NCBI RefSeq assembly: GCF_029961185.1
Contig: NZ_JASBQQ010000009.1
Span: forward strand, 124,001 to 188,000
DNA length: 64,000 nucleotides
Direction: 5' to 3'
Origin: Albidovulum aestuarii
GTDB lineage: Bacteria > Pseudomonadota > Alphaproteobacteria > Rhodobacterales > Rhodobacteraceae
In this document: positions 51,963-61,896 of the stretch, piece after piece
Numbering within the stretch: position 1 is the first letter of the stretch
Layout: each line of letters begins with the position of its first letter
Translations under genes and position numbers: made by a program
The notes under the pieces: model-generated
Database searches by the model: none
What the model was told of the DNA's origin: nothing
The model's input: the letters and a program-made list of their open reading frames with translations, nothing else

Positions 51963-52850
51963 TCAGACAACGGCAAAATCGTCGATTGTGTAGCTTGCCG
52001 AAAGATCGACCGCTAAGGCCAGCTGCGCACCGACTATGTCATCGATCGAGTACCCAAGATCGGACAGGGCATCGAGTGTCATGTCCGAAAGGTAGTTGCC
52101 ATTGGGATTGAACACGGTCGTCATCAGTTCGTCGCCATACACCTCTTCGCTCCAGTGGCCGAGGCTGCCTTCGGTTTCAACCAGAGGGTTGCCGCCATTC
52201 GCATCGAGCGCACCGCCGATATATTCGATGATCGTCTCACCATCTTTCGGATTGCGCGTGCTGAGGTCGGGGACAAACACCGGATCGGTGAGCAGATCGC
52301 GAACGCCTGGCACGTCCCAGAGTGTTCCGAACCCCATCACATGCAGGATTTCATGAAGTGCGAGGTCGTCGAGCGTCCCGAGCGCCAGAAGGCTGTCAAT
52401 GTCGTTCGAGTCGACGATGATCTCTCCTGTCACCGGCAATCCGTCTGGCGTCGTATTGTCGGATGATCGCACCGACGTCGGACGGCCCTGCGCCAGAGTG
52501 CCGCCAATAGTGTCGATATCACTGATCGAGACATTTATGACCAGGTCATCCACCGATCCGTCTTGTGTCAGGCCTGCAGTGACGAGTTGCGAAAGATAAT
52601 CCGCCGCCGCCGCAAACGCGTTCATCAAGTCAACTGTCCAGCCGTCGCCAATAAAGTTGAGTTGAATGTTGAAATGATCCGTCGTGGTGTCGTCAACAGC
52701 ACCGCTCGTATAGGTGCCTGTGACGTCTGTATTGCCGCCTCCATTTCCGGGCGGTCCGCCGGGTTTTCCGCCGTTGCCGCCACGCGCGGCGTCCCAGTCG
52801 AATTGGAATTCTTCGTGAGATAATTCATGCGGCAAAAATGTTGGTTTCAC
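51963..52850 (-). CDS. Leishmanolysin-like (M8-type) zinc metalloprotease
   Basis: 295 residues. The zinc site HEILHVMGFG (His166, Glu167, His170, Gly173) is the HExxHxxGF type; GHWSEEVYGDELMT (about 231-243) supplies the third histidine and Met-turn expected in M8 enzymes. A Gly/Pro/Asn-rich stretch lies at 23-41. No Sec or Tat signal is seen and the protein ends DDFAVV, the kind of short hydrophobic/acidic tail used by type I secretion substrates. The GTG start at 52850 has GGAGGGAC ahead. Less GC-rich than its neighbours. Confidence 0.8.
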   Translation of the reverse strand: MKPTFLPHELSHEEFQFDWDAARGGNGGKPGGPPGNGGGNTDVTGTYTSGAVDDTTTDHFNIQLNFIGDGWTVDLMNAFAAAADYLSQLVTAGLTQDGSVDDLVINVSISDIDTIGGTLAQGRPTSVRSSDNTTPDGLPVTGEIIVDSNDIDSLLALGTLDDLALHEILHVMGFGTLWDVPGVRDLLTDPVFVPDLSTRNPKDGETIIEYIGGALDANGGNPLVETEGSLGHWSEEVYGDELMTTVFNPNGNYLSDMTLDALSDLGYSIDDIVGAQLALAVDLSASYTIDDFAVV

Positions 52851-53093
52851 CGGTTTGTCCCTCCATCACGAACAATGCTTTGCGGGTTCGTTCACTTATC
52901 GCGGAATACTGACACAGATCGGTTTTAAACGATGTGCGAAAACCGAATGCGCAGATTATTCACTCAATTACGTCGATAAAATGACGATTACCGCGCCGTT
53001 GTTTCCTGCATGGATACAGACGCGTTTCGGATGATTAAAACATCCGTCGCGACGTGGATAACAACGCTGAGTGTGGATTTCGGGCCGAAAACG
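52851..53093. other. AT-rich gap between protease and transglycosylase genes
   Basis: 243 bases without a convincing ORF. It contains a CGGTTTT (52920-52926)/AAAACCG (52939-52945) dyad and CGTCGCGACG (53045-53054), which may be chance. The region includes the protease promoter, and is the most AT-rich piece in this part of the window. Confidence 0.5.
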
Positions 53094-55034
53094 TCAACGC
53101 CCCTTGAGCTCCTCAGTGAAACTGAGCGGTCCTGTCTGTCCCGTCAGACGCGCACGATAGATCGGCAGGCTTTCGGCCACGCGCATCACATAGGTCTGGG
53201 TCTCGCGGAAGGGGATCGCCTCGATCCAGTCGATCGGGTCAACACCTTCTGCGCGGGGATCGCCCAGTTCCGAGATCCAGCGCCGCGAGCGACCCGGCCC
53301 GGCATTGTAGCCGACCGCCACCAAGAGCGGCGAATTGCCGAACTCGTCCACCAATTGGTCCAGATAGGCCGCCCCCAGCCGCGCATTGTACTGCCAGTCC
53401 GTCGTCAGCTTCGACTTCTCGTAGCTGACGCCGATCTTCTTGGCCATCATCTCTGCCGTCCCGGGCATCACCTGCATCAGCCCCCGCGCCCCGGCATGCG
53501 AGATGACGCGGTGATTGAACTCGCTTTCCCGCCTAGCAATCGACAGCGCCAATTCCGGTCGCACCGGCAGGTCCAACCCCGAAAGCGCGGGCACCGGGAA
53601 ATAGGCCGTGGGCCAGATCACGCCTTTTTCGGCCGCAGCCTTGGCGAGAGACAGCGCCACATAGGGTTCCTTTGCCTCGACCGCCATTCCGGCGAGCGCA
53701 CCGATCTCATAGCCCGAAAGCCCCTCGCCCAGATGCAACAGGAAGCGGGCGGCGAGCGTTTCATCGCCCGCCGCCATCAATTCCCGCGCGGCCAGCAGGA
53801 CCGAAGACTGCGCGAAAGGCTGGCTGCGCCAGTCCGGATAGGCCTCGCCCCCCGCCATCGCGGGCGACAGCGGCAGGCCGACCTTTTCGGCCGATAGTAG
53901 CCCGTAGAAAGCCGTCGGATAACGCGCGCCTTCGGCATAGGCGGCCTGTGCCTCGCCCGGCATTCCCAGTTTCTCATAGGCGCGGCCGCGCCAGTATCCG
54001 GCGCGCGACAGGCTGATCGGGCCATTCACGGCCCGCTGGAACCGGTCGAAATGGGCAAGCGCGGTTTTTGCATCGCCGAGCTTGCGCAGGGCAATGTAAC
54101 CCGCGAGCCATTCCAGATCGGCGTAGTCCGAACCCGATCTCAGATGGTGCTCCGCCGCCATCCGGTAGGCGCGCCGCGCGTCGCCCTCGCGCATTTCCTT
54201 GCGGGCCAGACGTCGGCGCCAGTCAGCCCATTGATCCGGATCGCCAAGGGCTTCGGCACTGACCGACCGTTCCAGAAGAAGTTCATCGGCGCTGTCATAA
54301 AGGTCCTTGCGGATGCGCCAGCGGAACCGGTCATAGGCCAGCCCGCCTGAATTCACTGCCGTTTCCGGCAGCTTTGCAATCAGCCCGTCCACGCCGGGAT
54401 CGCTGGCCTGAAGGGCGATACGTGCCTCGGCCAGCGCGCGGGTATAGGCGCTGTTCAGGGGCAGCATGCGGCGGGCATCGGCGACCTTGCCCTCGCGCAG
54501 AAGCATGGCAGTGCGGCCATCGTGATGGTCTTTCAGGATCGTGGCGTGGCGGGCGACGAAAAGGTCATGTTCGGCCCCGCTCAGCGAGAGCGTCCGCCAG
54601 GCGCGCACCGCTTCCTCGGCCGCGGCCTGGCCCTGACCACGCGCCTGATGGGCGGCGATCAGCGCGAGGCTGCCCATCCCGGTCTGCGGTTTCAAAGCCG
54701 AAAAATAACTTATGATCGCATCGGCAGAGGTGTCAGCGGTGATGGCGCCCTCGCCCCTTTGCCGCAGAAACGGTAGTCCCGGCCAGTCGGGGTAACTCTG
54801 AAGGAACGTGACATATTCGCCGAACGCTCCGTTGCCGTCGCGCAAGCGTTCCCAGTCGATCACCGCTGCGGCCAGAGGCCCGGCCCTGCGGGCCTGCGCC
54901 ACCGCCGAAACCCAGTCGCGCTGGTCGGCGGCGGCAAGCGCCGCGCGGAACCCCGCCGGATCATCGGCACGGGCCGTCACGGGCAGAAGGAGGGCCAGCG
55001 CAAAGGGCGCGGCACGCAGGGCATTGCGGATCAT
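53094..55034 (-). CDS. Soluble lytic transglycosylase (Slt70-like)
   Basis: Periplasmic glycan-strand cleaver. 646 residues: a signal peptide ([19 protein letters not shown]), a long superhelical domain, then a goose-lysozyme-like domain starting at [29 protein letters not shown] (catalytic Glu) with [22 protein letters not shown] at 55034; the ORF start upstream lies in the dapA promoter and is not plausible. It is divergent from dapA. No membrane anchor. Confidence 0.93.
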   Translation of the reverse strand: MIRNALRAAPFALALLLPVTARADDPAGFRAALAAADQRDWVSAVAQARRAGPLAAAVIDWERLRDGNGAFGEYVTFLQSYPDWPGLPFLRQRGEGAITADTSADAIISYFSALKPQTGMGSLALIAAHQARGQGQAAAEEAVRAWRTLSLSGAEHDLFVARHATILKDHHDGRTAMLLREGKVADARRMLPLNSAYTRALAEARIALQASDPGVDGLIAKLPETAVNSGGLAYDRFRWRIRKDLYDSADELLLERSVSAEALGDPDQWADWRRRLARKEMREGDARRAYRMAAEHHLRSGSDYADLEWLAGYIALRKLGDAKTALAHFDRFQRAVNGPISLSRAGYWRGRAYEKLGMPGEAQAAYAEGARYPTAFYGLLSAEKVGLPLSPAMAGGEAYPDWRSQPFAQSSVLLAARELMAAGDETLAARFLLHLGEGLSGYEIGALAGMAVEAKEPYVALSLAKAAAEKGVIWPTAYFPVPALSGLDLPVRPELALSIARRESEFNHRVISHAGARGLMQVMPGTAEMMAKKIGVSYEKSKLTTDWQYNARLGAAYLDQLVDEFGNSPLLVAVGYNAGPGRSRRWISELGDPRAEGVDPIDWIEAIPFRETQTYVMRVAESLPIYRARLTGQTGPLSFTEELKGR

Positions 55035-55146
55035 GTTTATCACTGCTTCGATTGGTTTTTTCCAAGGATATGGGCCCCCGCCCGCCCCCGCAACACACAA
55101 ACTTGGCAACGGCAGACAATCGCTATAGGTTCCGCGCGATTTCAAC

Positions 55147-55163
55147 CGGGCGAGTCTCGCCCG
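55147..55163 (+). promoter_or_regulatory. Palindrome in the dapA leader
   Basis: CGGGCGAG-T-CTCGCCCG, 17 bases, ends 8 bases before the AAAGGAGC ribosome site of dapA. A -35-like TTGGCA at 55103 and -10-like TATAGG at 55124 (spacing 15) precede it. It could be an mRNA hairpin that controls dapA translation. Confidence 0.4.
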
Positions 55164-55183
55164 CCACACCAAAGGAGCGTGTC

Positions 55184-56059
55184 ATGTTCAAAGGGTCCTT
55201 CCCAGCCCTCGTCACGCCGTTCAAGAACGGCGAGCTGGATCTGGACACGCTCAAGAAACTCGTCGAATGGCATATCGCCGAAGGCAGCCACGGGCTTGTC
55301 CCCGTCGGCACGACCGGTGAAAGCCCGACGCTTTCCCATGAAGAGCATATCCGGGTGATCGAAGAGGTGGTCAAGGCCGCCGCTGGCCGGATCCCGGTGA
55401 TCGCCGGGGCCGGGTCGAACTCGACCGAGGAAGGGATCGAACTGATCCGCGGGGCAGAGAAGGCCGGCGCGGATGCGGCGCTTGTCGTGACGCCCTATTA
55501 CAACAAGCCCACGCAGCGCGGGCTTTACGCGCATTTCAAGGCGATGCACGACGCGTGTACCCTGCCGATCATCATCTACAATATCCCCGGCCGGTCGGTC
55601 GTGGATATGAGCCCCGAGACGATGGGAGAACTGGCAAAACTGCCGCGTATCGTCGGGGTCAAGGACGCGACCGGCAAGATCGAGCGGGTGAGCCAGCAGC
55701 GCGCGCTCTGCGGCCGCGATTTCATCCAGTTGTCGGGCGAGGATGCGACCGCTCTTGGCTTCAATGCCCATGGCGGAGTCGGCTGCATCTCGGTCACCGC
55801 CAACGTCGCGCCGAAACTCTGCGCCGAGTTCCAGGAAGCGACGCTGGCGGGGGACTACGCCACCGCGCTTGCCTATCAGGACCGGCTGATGCCGCTGCAT
55901 GAGGCGATCTTTATCGAGCCGGGCCTTGCGGGCGCGAAATACGGGCTGTCGCAGCTTGGTCTGTGCAACGAAGACGTGCGCATGCCGCTGACCACGCTCC
56001 TGCCCGAGACCAAGGCCAAGATCGACGCAGCCATGCGTCATGCCGGGCTGGTGAACTGA
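55184..56059 (+). CDS. dapA: 4-hydroxy-tetrahydrodipicolinate synthase DapA
   Basis: First committed step of lysine and diaminopimelate synthesis, from pyruvate and aspartate semialdehyde. 291 residues: [46 protein letters not shown], and the Schiff-base lysine in [16 protein letters not shown] at 55184 follows AAAGGAGCGTGTC. A hairpin follows at 56080. Confidence 0.97.
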   Translation: MFKGSFPALVTPFKNGELDLDTLKKLVEWHIAEGSHGLVPVGTTGESPTLSHEEHIRVIEEVVKAAAGRIPVIAGAGSNSTEEGIELIRGAEKAGADAALVVTPYYNKPTQRGLYAHFKAMHDACTLPIIIYNIPGRSVVDMSPETMGELAKLPRIVGVKDATGKIERVSQQRALCGRDFIQLSGEDATALGFNAHGGVGCISVTANVAPKLCAEFQEATLAGDYATALAYQDRLMPLHEAIFIEPGLAGAKYGLSQLGLCNEDVRMPLTTLLPETKAKIDAAMRHAGLVN

Positions 56060-56079
56060 TCCAATGCTTGCGGACGGTC

Positions 56080-56099
56080 GGGCGGGTCTCAACCCGCCC
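56080..56099 (+). repeat. Short intergenic palindrome, GC-shifted copy 3
   Basis: GGGCGGGT and ACCCGCCC around CTCA, 20 bases past the dapA stop. The layout resembles the AAGGTGGGTT copies with G/C in place of A/T. The 237-base gap to the next gene holds nothing else that I could identify. Confidence 0.55.
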
Positions 56100-56296
56100 A
56101 TCCTGAATACCCTCCCGCTTACCGGGCGCGAGACGTGATTTTCGGACACAGCACCGCAGCCCGGTTCATGGGCTACAAGACACTGTTTCAATTGCACGAA
56201 TATCTGTAGGCTGCGGCTCGGCCCGGCTTCTTACCTGCCGCCCTGACACGCGGGCGGGGAACCGGTCTGTCCAAACCGTCCCGCAAGAGGCCTGCC

Positions 56297-57949
56297 ATGA
56301 CACCCGACCTGATCCTTACGAATGCACGTATCCTGACGATGAACCCGGCCTGTCCCCGCGCCGAGGCGGTTGCCGTTTCCGATGGCCGCATCATCGCAGT
56401 GGGAAACCGTGCCGAAATCGAGAGGATGGCGCTTACGGATACCGAGGTCATCGATTGCGGCGGATCCACGCTTCTGCCGGGTTTCTTCGAAAGTCACCTG
56501 CACCTTTTCTTCGGCGGCGCTGAACTCGCTCATCTGCAACTGACGCATGTGGAAGGCGAGGATGCGCTCGCGCGGGCGTTCCATGCCTTCGCGGCGGCCA
56601 ATCCCGATGCCCCTCTTCTGATGGCGCAGGGCGGGCATTACGCGATCCTCGACCATCCGATGACCCGCCATGACCTTGACCGGATCATCCCTGACCGCCC
56701 CATCGCCATCTGCGCGCATGACCATCACACGGTCTGGGCCAACACCGCCGCGCTTCGGGTCGCGGGTATCCTTGAGGGCGCGGAGATGCCCCACGGGCAC
56801 GAGGTGGTGATGGGCGAGGACGGCCTTGCCACCGGCGAACTCAGGGAGTTTGAGGCGTTCGGCCCGGTCATCGCCATCGGCGGCGAAAAGCGCCCCAATC
56901 TCGGCATCGCGACGGGCGAAGAACCCTCGCCCTGGCCCACCGAAGCCGAACAAGCCATCGACCGCGCCAAGATCGCCAATGGCCTCGCCCACGCGGCGAA
57001 GCACGGCATCACCTCAATGGTGAACATGGACGGCAATCATTATACACTTGACCTGCTCAGGGGGTTGCAGGCCGAGGGCAAGCTGACCGCCCGGGTCAAG
57101 GTGCCGTTCCATTTCAAGCCGAATATGGACCTTACGGCGCTCGATCGTGCCGATGCGATGACCCGCGACTTTGATGACGACTGGCTGACCTCGGGTTTCG
57201 TCAAGATGTTCATGGACGGGGTGATCGATTCAGGCACCGCCTTCCGGCTCGATTCCTACCCCGGACGGCCCGGCTACCACTCCGAACCGCTGTTCCCCGG
57301 CCCGCGATTCAATGAGATCGCGACCGAAATTGACCGCCGAGGCCTGCAGATCGCCGTCCACGCGATCGGCGACGGCGCAGTCCGAACCACGATTAACGGC
57401 TACGAGGCCGCACAAAAAGCCAATGGAAAGCGCGACAGCCGCCACCGGATCGAGCATATTGAGATGATTGACCCGTCTGATATTCCTCGCCTCGACGCAC
57501 TCGGCATCACCGCCTCGCTGCAACCGCCTCACGCACCCGGGGCGATGGATTTCGCGATGTTCCCAACGCTCGACGTCATTGGCCGCACACGTTGGAATGA
57601 CATCTACCTCTGCCGCACACTGGCCGAGGCCGGCGCTCCCCTGGCATTCGCCTCGGATTGGCCGGTCACCGACATATCGGTGATGCGCGGCATCGGCGCG
57701 GCCCTGAACCGGCCCGCCTTCGAGGGTGCAGAGGATCAGCGCGTTCCCCTGATGCAGGTACTGCACGCCTACACCGCAGGCGGTGCCTGGGCCGCGCATC
57801 GTGAGCATGTGACCGGTACGCTGAAAACCGGCCTCGCCGCCGATATCGTCGTTCTGTCCGGCGATATAGAGACGACCGCACCAGATAAGGTCAGCGCGAT
57901 GGAGATTAGGCTGACGATCTGCGGCGGCCGGATAACATATCGCGGGTGA
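56297..57949 (+). CDS. Amidohydrolase family protein (YtcJ-like)
   Basis: 550-residue metal hydrolase of the COG1574 type. LLPGFFESHLHLFFGG carries the HxH metal site; NMDGNHYTLDLL, FVKMFMDGVIDSGTA, QIAVHAIGDGAVRTTI, RIEHIEMI and FASDWPVTDIS supply the rest. The substrate is unknown, and many relatives act on N-acyl or exo-amide bonds. ATG at 56297 follows AAGAGGCCTGCC. It is convergent with the T1SS adaptor gene, 16 bases apart. Confidence 0.88.
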   Translation: MTPDLILTNARILTMNPACPRAEAVAVSDGRIIAVGNRAEIERMALTDTEVIDCGGSTLLPGFFESHLHLFFGGAELAHLQLTHVEGEDALARAFHAFAAANPDAPLLMAQGGHYAILDHPMTRHDLDRIIPDRPIAICAHDHHTVWANTAALRVAGILEGAEMPHGHEVVMGEDGLATGELREFEAFGPVIAIGGEKRPNLGIATGEEPSPWPTEAEQAIDRAKIANGLAHAAKHGITSMVNMDGNHYTLDLLRGLQAEGKLTARVKVPFHFKPNMDLTALDRADAMTRDFDDDWLTSGFVKMFMDGVIDSGTAFRLDSYPGRPGYHSEPLFPGPRFNEIATEIDRRGLQIAVHAIGDGAVRTTINGYEAAQKANGKRDSRHRIEHIEMIDPSDIPRLDALGITASLQPPHAPGAMDFAMFPTLDVIGRTRWNDIYLCRTLAEAGAPLAFASDWPVTDISVMRGIGAALNRPAFEGAEDQRVPLMQVLHAYTAGGAWAAHREHVTGTLKTGLAADIVVLSGDIETTAPDKVSAMEIRLTICGGRITYRG

Positions 57950-57965
57950 CTAACTGTCGTAGAGT

Positions 57966-59258
57966 TCAGCTTTCGCGGAAGGCGCGGTTGAAATACTCCG
58001 CGAGCGGCTTGATGAGATAGGCCAAGGGCGTGCGGTCGCCGGTGCGGATGAAAACCTCGACCGGCATTCCCGGGATGATCGCCTGACCGGCAAGCTTGTC
58101 GAGCTCGTGAGGTTCCAGCACGACCTCGGTCCGGTAGTAGCTGAGCTGGCTCGCCTCGTCGGTCAGCGCGTCGGCCGAGATACGGGCGACCTGACCGAAA
58201 AGCTCGGGCGTCGTGCGGCTGTCGAAGGCCGAGAAGCGCAGCGTCACTTCCTGCCCGATTTGTATCTCGTCCACGTTGATTGGCGATACGCGGGCGGCGA
58301 TCACCAGCGGCCGGTCCTGCGGCACGAGGAAAAGAACCGGATCGGCGGCGCGGATGACCGAGCGTGGGGTGGTCACCTGAAGCGCATGGACGATGCCCGA
58401 GACCGGCGCGCGGATCTCCAGCCGGTCGATCTGTTCGATCAGGGAACGGCGGCGTTCGGCAAGTTCCAGTTCGCGGTAACCCAGATCGCGAAGCTGGCTG
58501 TTTGCCTCTTCCCGCCGTGTGCTGCCGCGCTTCAAAATCTCGATGTCGATTTCTGTGACCTTGCCCTCGGCCTCAGCCTTGGCGGCGTCAAGCTCCCCCG
58601 CCGTTCCGGCAAGCCGCGCCTTTTCGCGTTCCAGCGCAAGCACCCGACCGGCCTGGGTCAGCCCCCGGTCCAGCAGCGTTTGAAGGTCGGCCAGTTCCTC
58701 GCCGATCAGGCGCAGCTGGTCGTCGGCCGAGGCCCGCTGGGCAGCAATCCCCTCGATCTGATTGGCGATCTGGCCACGGCGGCGCTGAAGCTGGTCGATC
58801 TCGTTTGCCTCGGTCTCGCGCCGCGATGCAAAGAGCCTTTCCTGACCTTTCATCAGCGCTGCTATCTCGGATCGTTCGGCGCTGGTTTTCCGCAGCTCCT
58901 CAGGGAAGGCGATGGTCTCGGTGTCGTCGCGTTCGGCCTCCAGCCGTCCGCGTCGGGCGAGGATCTCGAAAAACTGGCCTTCGACGATGGTAAGTTCCGA
59001 CCGAAGGAGCGTGCCGTCGAGACGCAGGAGCGGCGCGCCGGCCGCCACCAGATCGCCGTCCTTGACGAGGATTTCTGCGACCACGCCGCCATCGGGATGC
59101 TGGACAACCTGACGGTTCTGCTCCACCTCCACCTGACCGCCGGCGACAACGGCACCGGCGATCTCGGTCGTCACCGACCAGAGGCCGAAACCGCCGATCA
59201 GGAGGGCGAGTGCCACGCCACCAAGCAAAAGCGGGCCGCGAACCGATGGCGTCGTCAT
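57966..59258 (-). CDS. Type I secretion periplasmic adaptor (HlyD/PrtE family)
   Basis: 430 residues: one N-terminal membrane helix (LLLGGVALALLIGGFGLWSV), a biotinyl-lipoyl half (VEQNRQVVQHPDGGVVAEILVKDGDLVAAGA), a long coiled-coil hairpin (about 95-280), and a C-terminal LEIRAPVSGIVHALQVTTP segment. It joins the ABC exporter to an outer-membrane channel; no TolC-type gene is in the window. It overlaps the exporter gene by ATGA, so translation is coupled. Confidence 0.94.
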   Translation of the reverse strand: MTTPSVRGPLLLGGVALALLIGGFGLWSVTTEIAGAVVAGGQVEVEQNRQVVQHPDGGVVAEILVKDGDLVAAGAPLLRLDGTLLRSELTIVEGQFFEILARRGRLEAERDDTETIAFPEELRKTSAERSEIAALMKGQERLFASRRETEANEIDQLQRRRGQIANQIEGIAAQRASADDQLRLIGEELADLQTLLDRGLTQAGRVLALEREKARLAGTAGELDAAKAEAEGKVTEIDIEILKRGSTRREEANSQLRDLGYRELELAERRRSLIEQIDRLEIRAPVSGIVHALQVTTPRSVIRAADPVLFLVPQDRPLVIAARVSPINVDEIQIGQEVTLRFSAFDSRTTPELFGQVARISADALTDEASQLSYYRTEVVLEPHELDKLAGQAIIPGMPVEVFIRTGDRTPLAYLIKPLAEYFNRAFRES

Positions 59259-60991
59259 GACACACCCCCCTGCCCTTTGGCGCGGGTGATTTCACTGGCG
59301 TTCTTGACCATGGTCTTCAGCACCTCGTCACGCGGACCGTAAGCCCGGCGCAGCCCGCCGTCGAGGATCATCAGATCGTCGCATTCCTGAATGGCCGCCG
59401 GGCGATGGGCCATGATCAGGACCGAGCGGTCCTCGGCCTTCATGGCCTTGATCGCGGCGTTCAAGGCCATGGAGCCTTCATTGTCGAGGTTGGAGTTCGG
59501 CTCGTCGAGCACAAGGATCACCGGGTCGCCATAGAGGGCGCGGGCAAGGCCGATGCGCTGAATTTGGCCACCAGACAGCCGACCACCGGCCTGGCTGACG
59601 CGCGTATTGTAGCCCTCGGGCAGGTCGAGGATCATCTGATGGGCCGCAGCCTTCTGCGCAGCTGCGACAATGGCCGCGTCATCGGGGGCCTCTTCCAGCC
59701 GGGCGATATTCTCGGCGATCGTACCGTCGAACAACGTCACGCGCTGCGGCAGGTAGCCGACATAACGGCCAAGCTCGTCAGGGTCGTACTGATCAAGCGT
59801 TGCGCCATCCAGCCGGACCCAGCCGCCGGCGGGACGCCACACACCGGTCAGCGCGTGGGCAAGCGTCGATTTCCCTGCACCTGAAGGTCCGATGACACCC
59901 AGCGCCTTTCCCGGTTCCAGACGGAACGAGACCATGCGCAGCGAGGCCGCCGACTGGCCCGGCGGCACGACGGTCAGCTGGTTGACCTCCAGCATCGCAC
60001 GTGGCTTCGGCAACGCGGTGCGCTGCGGCTGCGGCGGCACGGCGGACAGAAGCGCGGCAAGACGGCGGCGACCTTCTGAGGCGCGCTGGACAAGGGCCCA
60101 GCCGCCGATTGACTGTTCCACCGGTGCCAATGCCCGTCCCATAAGGATCGAAGAGGCGATCATCGCGCCCGGTGTCAGTTCACCCTTCAACACCAGATAA
60201 GCGCCAAGGGCCAGCATCGCCGATTGCAGGAACAGCCGGAAGGTTTTCGAAAACGTCGTGAACGTGCCTGACCGGTCCCCCGCCGAGACGGTCTGGGTCA
60301 TTGCCTCGGCCCGTGCCTTGGCCCAGCGGACAAAGCTCGTCCCCCGCATGCCGAGGCTCTGGATCAGGTCTGCCTCATCCCTGAGCTGGTCCGAGAGACG
60401 GTCGGCCTGCTGGCTGGCGGCCGTTGCGCCAAGAACCGCGCGGCGCGTTGTCGACTGGTTGGCAAAGGTCGTGGCGATCAGCACCGCACCACCAGCAATA
60501 GCAAGAAAGCCGAGCCAGGGGTGGAAGATGAAAACAGCCGCAAGGAAAACCGGCGCCCAGGGCATGTCGAAAAGAGCAAGAAAAACCGGAGAGGCCAGCA
60601 ATTGCCGGATCGCGTCAAGATCGCGCAGGCCCGTCGCGGCAACGGGATCGCCGGGATGAAGCGCGCTGCGTTGAAGGACGGCCGAGAAGACCCGCGCCTC
60701 CAGAGCGGATTGATACCGCCCGGCCGCCCGCGCCATGACCCGCCCGCGCGCCAGATCGAGAAGACCCATCATGGCGAATAGGAAGGCCACGAGAGCGAAG
60801 AGCGCCAGCAGCGTCTCCTCGGACCGGCTGCCCAGCACCCGGTCATAGACCTGCAGCATGAAGATCGGGCCGGTCAACATCAGGAGGTTGACGAAAGCTG
60901 AAAAGAGCCCGACGGCCCAAAGCAGCCCGCGCTGCTCGGCCTGCGCGGCCGAAAGCTCCTCGCGCCCCCGGCTGAGGTCGGTCTGCACCAT
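59255..60991 (-). CDS. Type I secretion ABC permease/ATPase (PrtD family)
   Basis: 578 residues: six membrane helices, then an ATPase with GVIGPSGAGKSTLAHALTGV (Walker A), LSGGQIQRIGLARALYG (signature), PVILVLDEPNSNLDNEG (Walker B) and the MAHRP switch histidine. No C39-like peptidase is at the start, so substrates probably keep their C-terminal signal and are not cleaved at a GG site. A candidate substrate is the protease at 51963-52850, but no RTX protein lies near. ATG at 60991 follows AGGAGTGTCAC. Confidence 0.94.
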   Translation of the reverse strand: MVQTDLSRGREELSAAQAEQRGLLWAVGLFSAFVNLLMLTGPIFMLQVYDRVLGSRSEETLLALFALVAFLFAMMGLLDLARGRVMARAAGRYQSALEARVFSAVLQRSALHPGDPVAATGLRDLDAIRQLLASPVFLALFDMPWAPVFLAAVFIFHPWLGFLAIAGGAVLIATTFANQSTTRRAVLGATAASQQADRLSDQLRDEADLIQSLGMRGTSFVRWAKARAEAMTQTVSAGDRSGTFTTFSKTFRLFLQSAMLALGAYLVLKGELTPGAMIASSILMGRALAPVEQSIGGWALVQRASEGRRRLAALLSAVPPQPQRTALPKPRAMLEVNQLTVVPPGQSAASLRMVSFRLEPGKALGVIGPSGAGKSTLAHALTGVWRPAGGWVRLDGATLDQYDPDELGRYVGYLPQRVTLFDGTIAENIARLEEAPDDAAIVAAAQKAAAHQMILDLPEGYNTRVSQAGGRLSGGQIQRIGLARALYGDPVILVLDEPNSNLDNEGSMALNAAIKAMKAEDRSVLIMAHRPAAIQECDDLMILDGGLRRAYGPRDEVLKTMVKNASEITRAKGQGGVS

Positions 60992-61131
60992 GTGACACTC
61001 CTGCCTTGGCGGATTTCCCGCCGAACCGAAGCCTTCTCCGGTCTGTTACTTGCAACCGCTCCTTTCGGCTTTTAAGCCTTAAGAACGGACATTCTGCCCC
61101 GCCGTCGATTATTCGGAAAGATAGAAAGAAA

Positions 61132-61896
61132 ATGATCGGAAATCCATTGATGAGTTTTTTTGACAGGCGGGGCGTTGCCGGAGTGTCGGCGGCAATCCTC
61201 TTGCTGGCCGGGGCGTGTTCGGCACCCGAACCTGGGTCCGAGTTCAACGACCCCCATGAGGCACATAACCGCGCCGTCCACGAAGAAAACTTGGCGATGG
61301 ACCGGGCACTCTTTGGCGGGGGCAAGCCTGACAAGAAACCGCTTTTGCCGCAGCCGGTGGCGAACACTCTTGGCAATGTCGCGGACAATCTCGGCACACC
61401 AAGCGATGTGGTAAACAACGTGCTTCAGGTTCGGCCAAAGCCCGCACTGACCAATACTGTGCGCTTTGTGGTCAACTCGACCGTCGGTATCCTCGGCCTG
61501 TTCGATCCCGCAACAGCAATGGGCATTTACGCCGACGAGACCGACTTCGGCGAGACACTCCATGTCTGGGGCGTCCGTGAGGGTGCTTATCTTGTCGTGC
61601 CGGTGGCCGGCCCCACGACCGAACGCGATCTGGCCGGAAAGGTCGTCGACGCGATCATTGATCCGGTGGGTGCCCTGACCGGCCCGCCCGAGAGCTACTA
61701 TATCGGCGCGGCCAAGCTCGGGGGGAAGGTCGCGGATCGGCAGCGATATGGCGATACGATCGATTCAATTCTATATGAAAGCGCAGACAGCTACGCTCAG
61801 ATGCGGCTTCTTTATCTGCAGAACCGCCATTTCGAGCTTGGCATAGAAGATGAAGCCGATGTGTTCGATCCGTATGAGGACCCCTATGCCCAGTGA
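61132..61896 (+). CDS. mlaA: MlaA/VacJ-family outer-membrane lipid asymmetry lipoprotein
   Basis: 254 residues. After an N-terminal signal (AAILLLAGACSAPE, with a near lipobox AGAC) come FNDPHEAHNRAVHEENLAMDRALFGG, NNVLQVRPKPALTNTVRFVVNSTVGILGLFDPATAMGIY and FGETLHVWGVREGAYLVVP, which are MlaA signatures. It would draw phospholipid from the outer leaflet. ATG at 61132 is preferred, with a second ATG at 61150. It overlaps mlaC by 11 bases. The mlaFEDB genes are not in the window. Confidence 0.92.
   Translation: MIGNPLMSFFDRRGVAGVSAAILLLAGACSAPEPGSEFNDPHEAHNRAVHEENLAMDRALFGGGKPDKKPLLPQPVANTLGNVADNLGTPSDVVNNVLQVRPKPALTNTVRFVVNSTVGILGLFDPATAMGIYADETDFGETLHVWGVREGAYLVVPVAGPTTERDLAGKVVDAIIDPVGALTGPPESYYIGAAKLGGKVADRQRYGDTIDSILYESADSYAQMRLLYLQNRHFELGIEDEADVFDPYEDPYAQ

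Noticed and set aside
53041-53060. CGTCGCGACG palindrome
   Set aside because: A 10-bp GC-rich palindrome is expected several times in 64 kb of such DNA, and its position has no clear link to a start.
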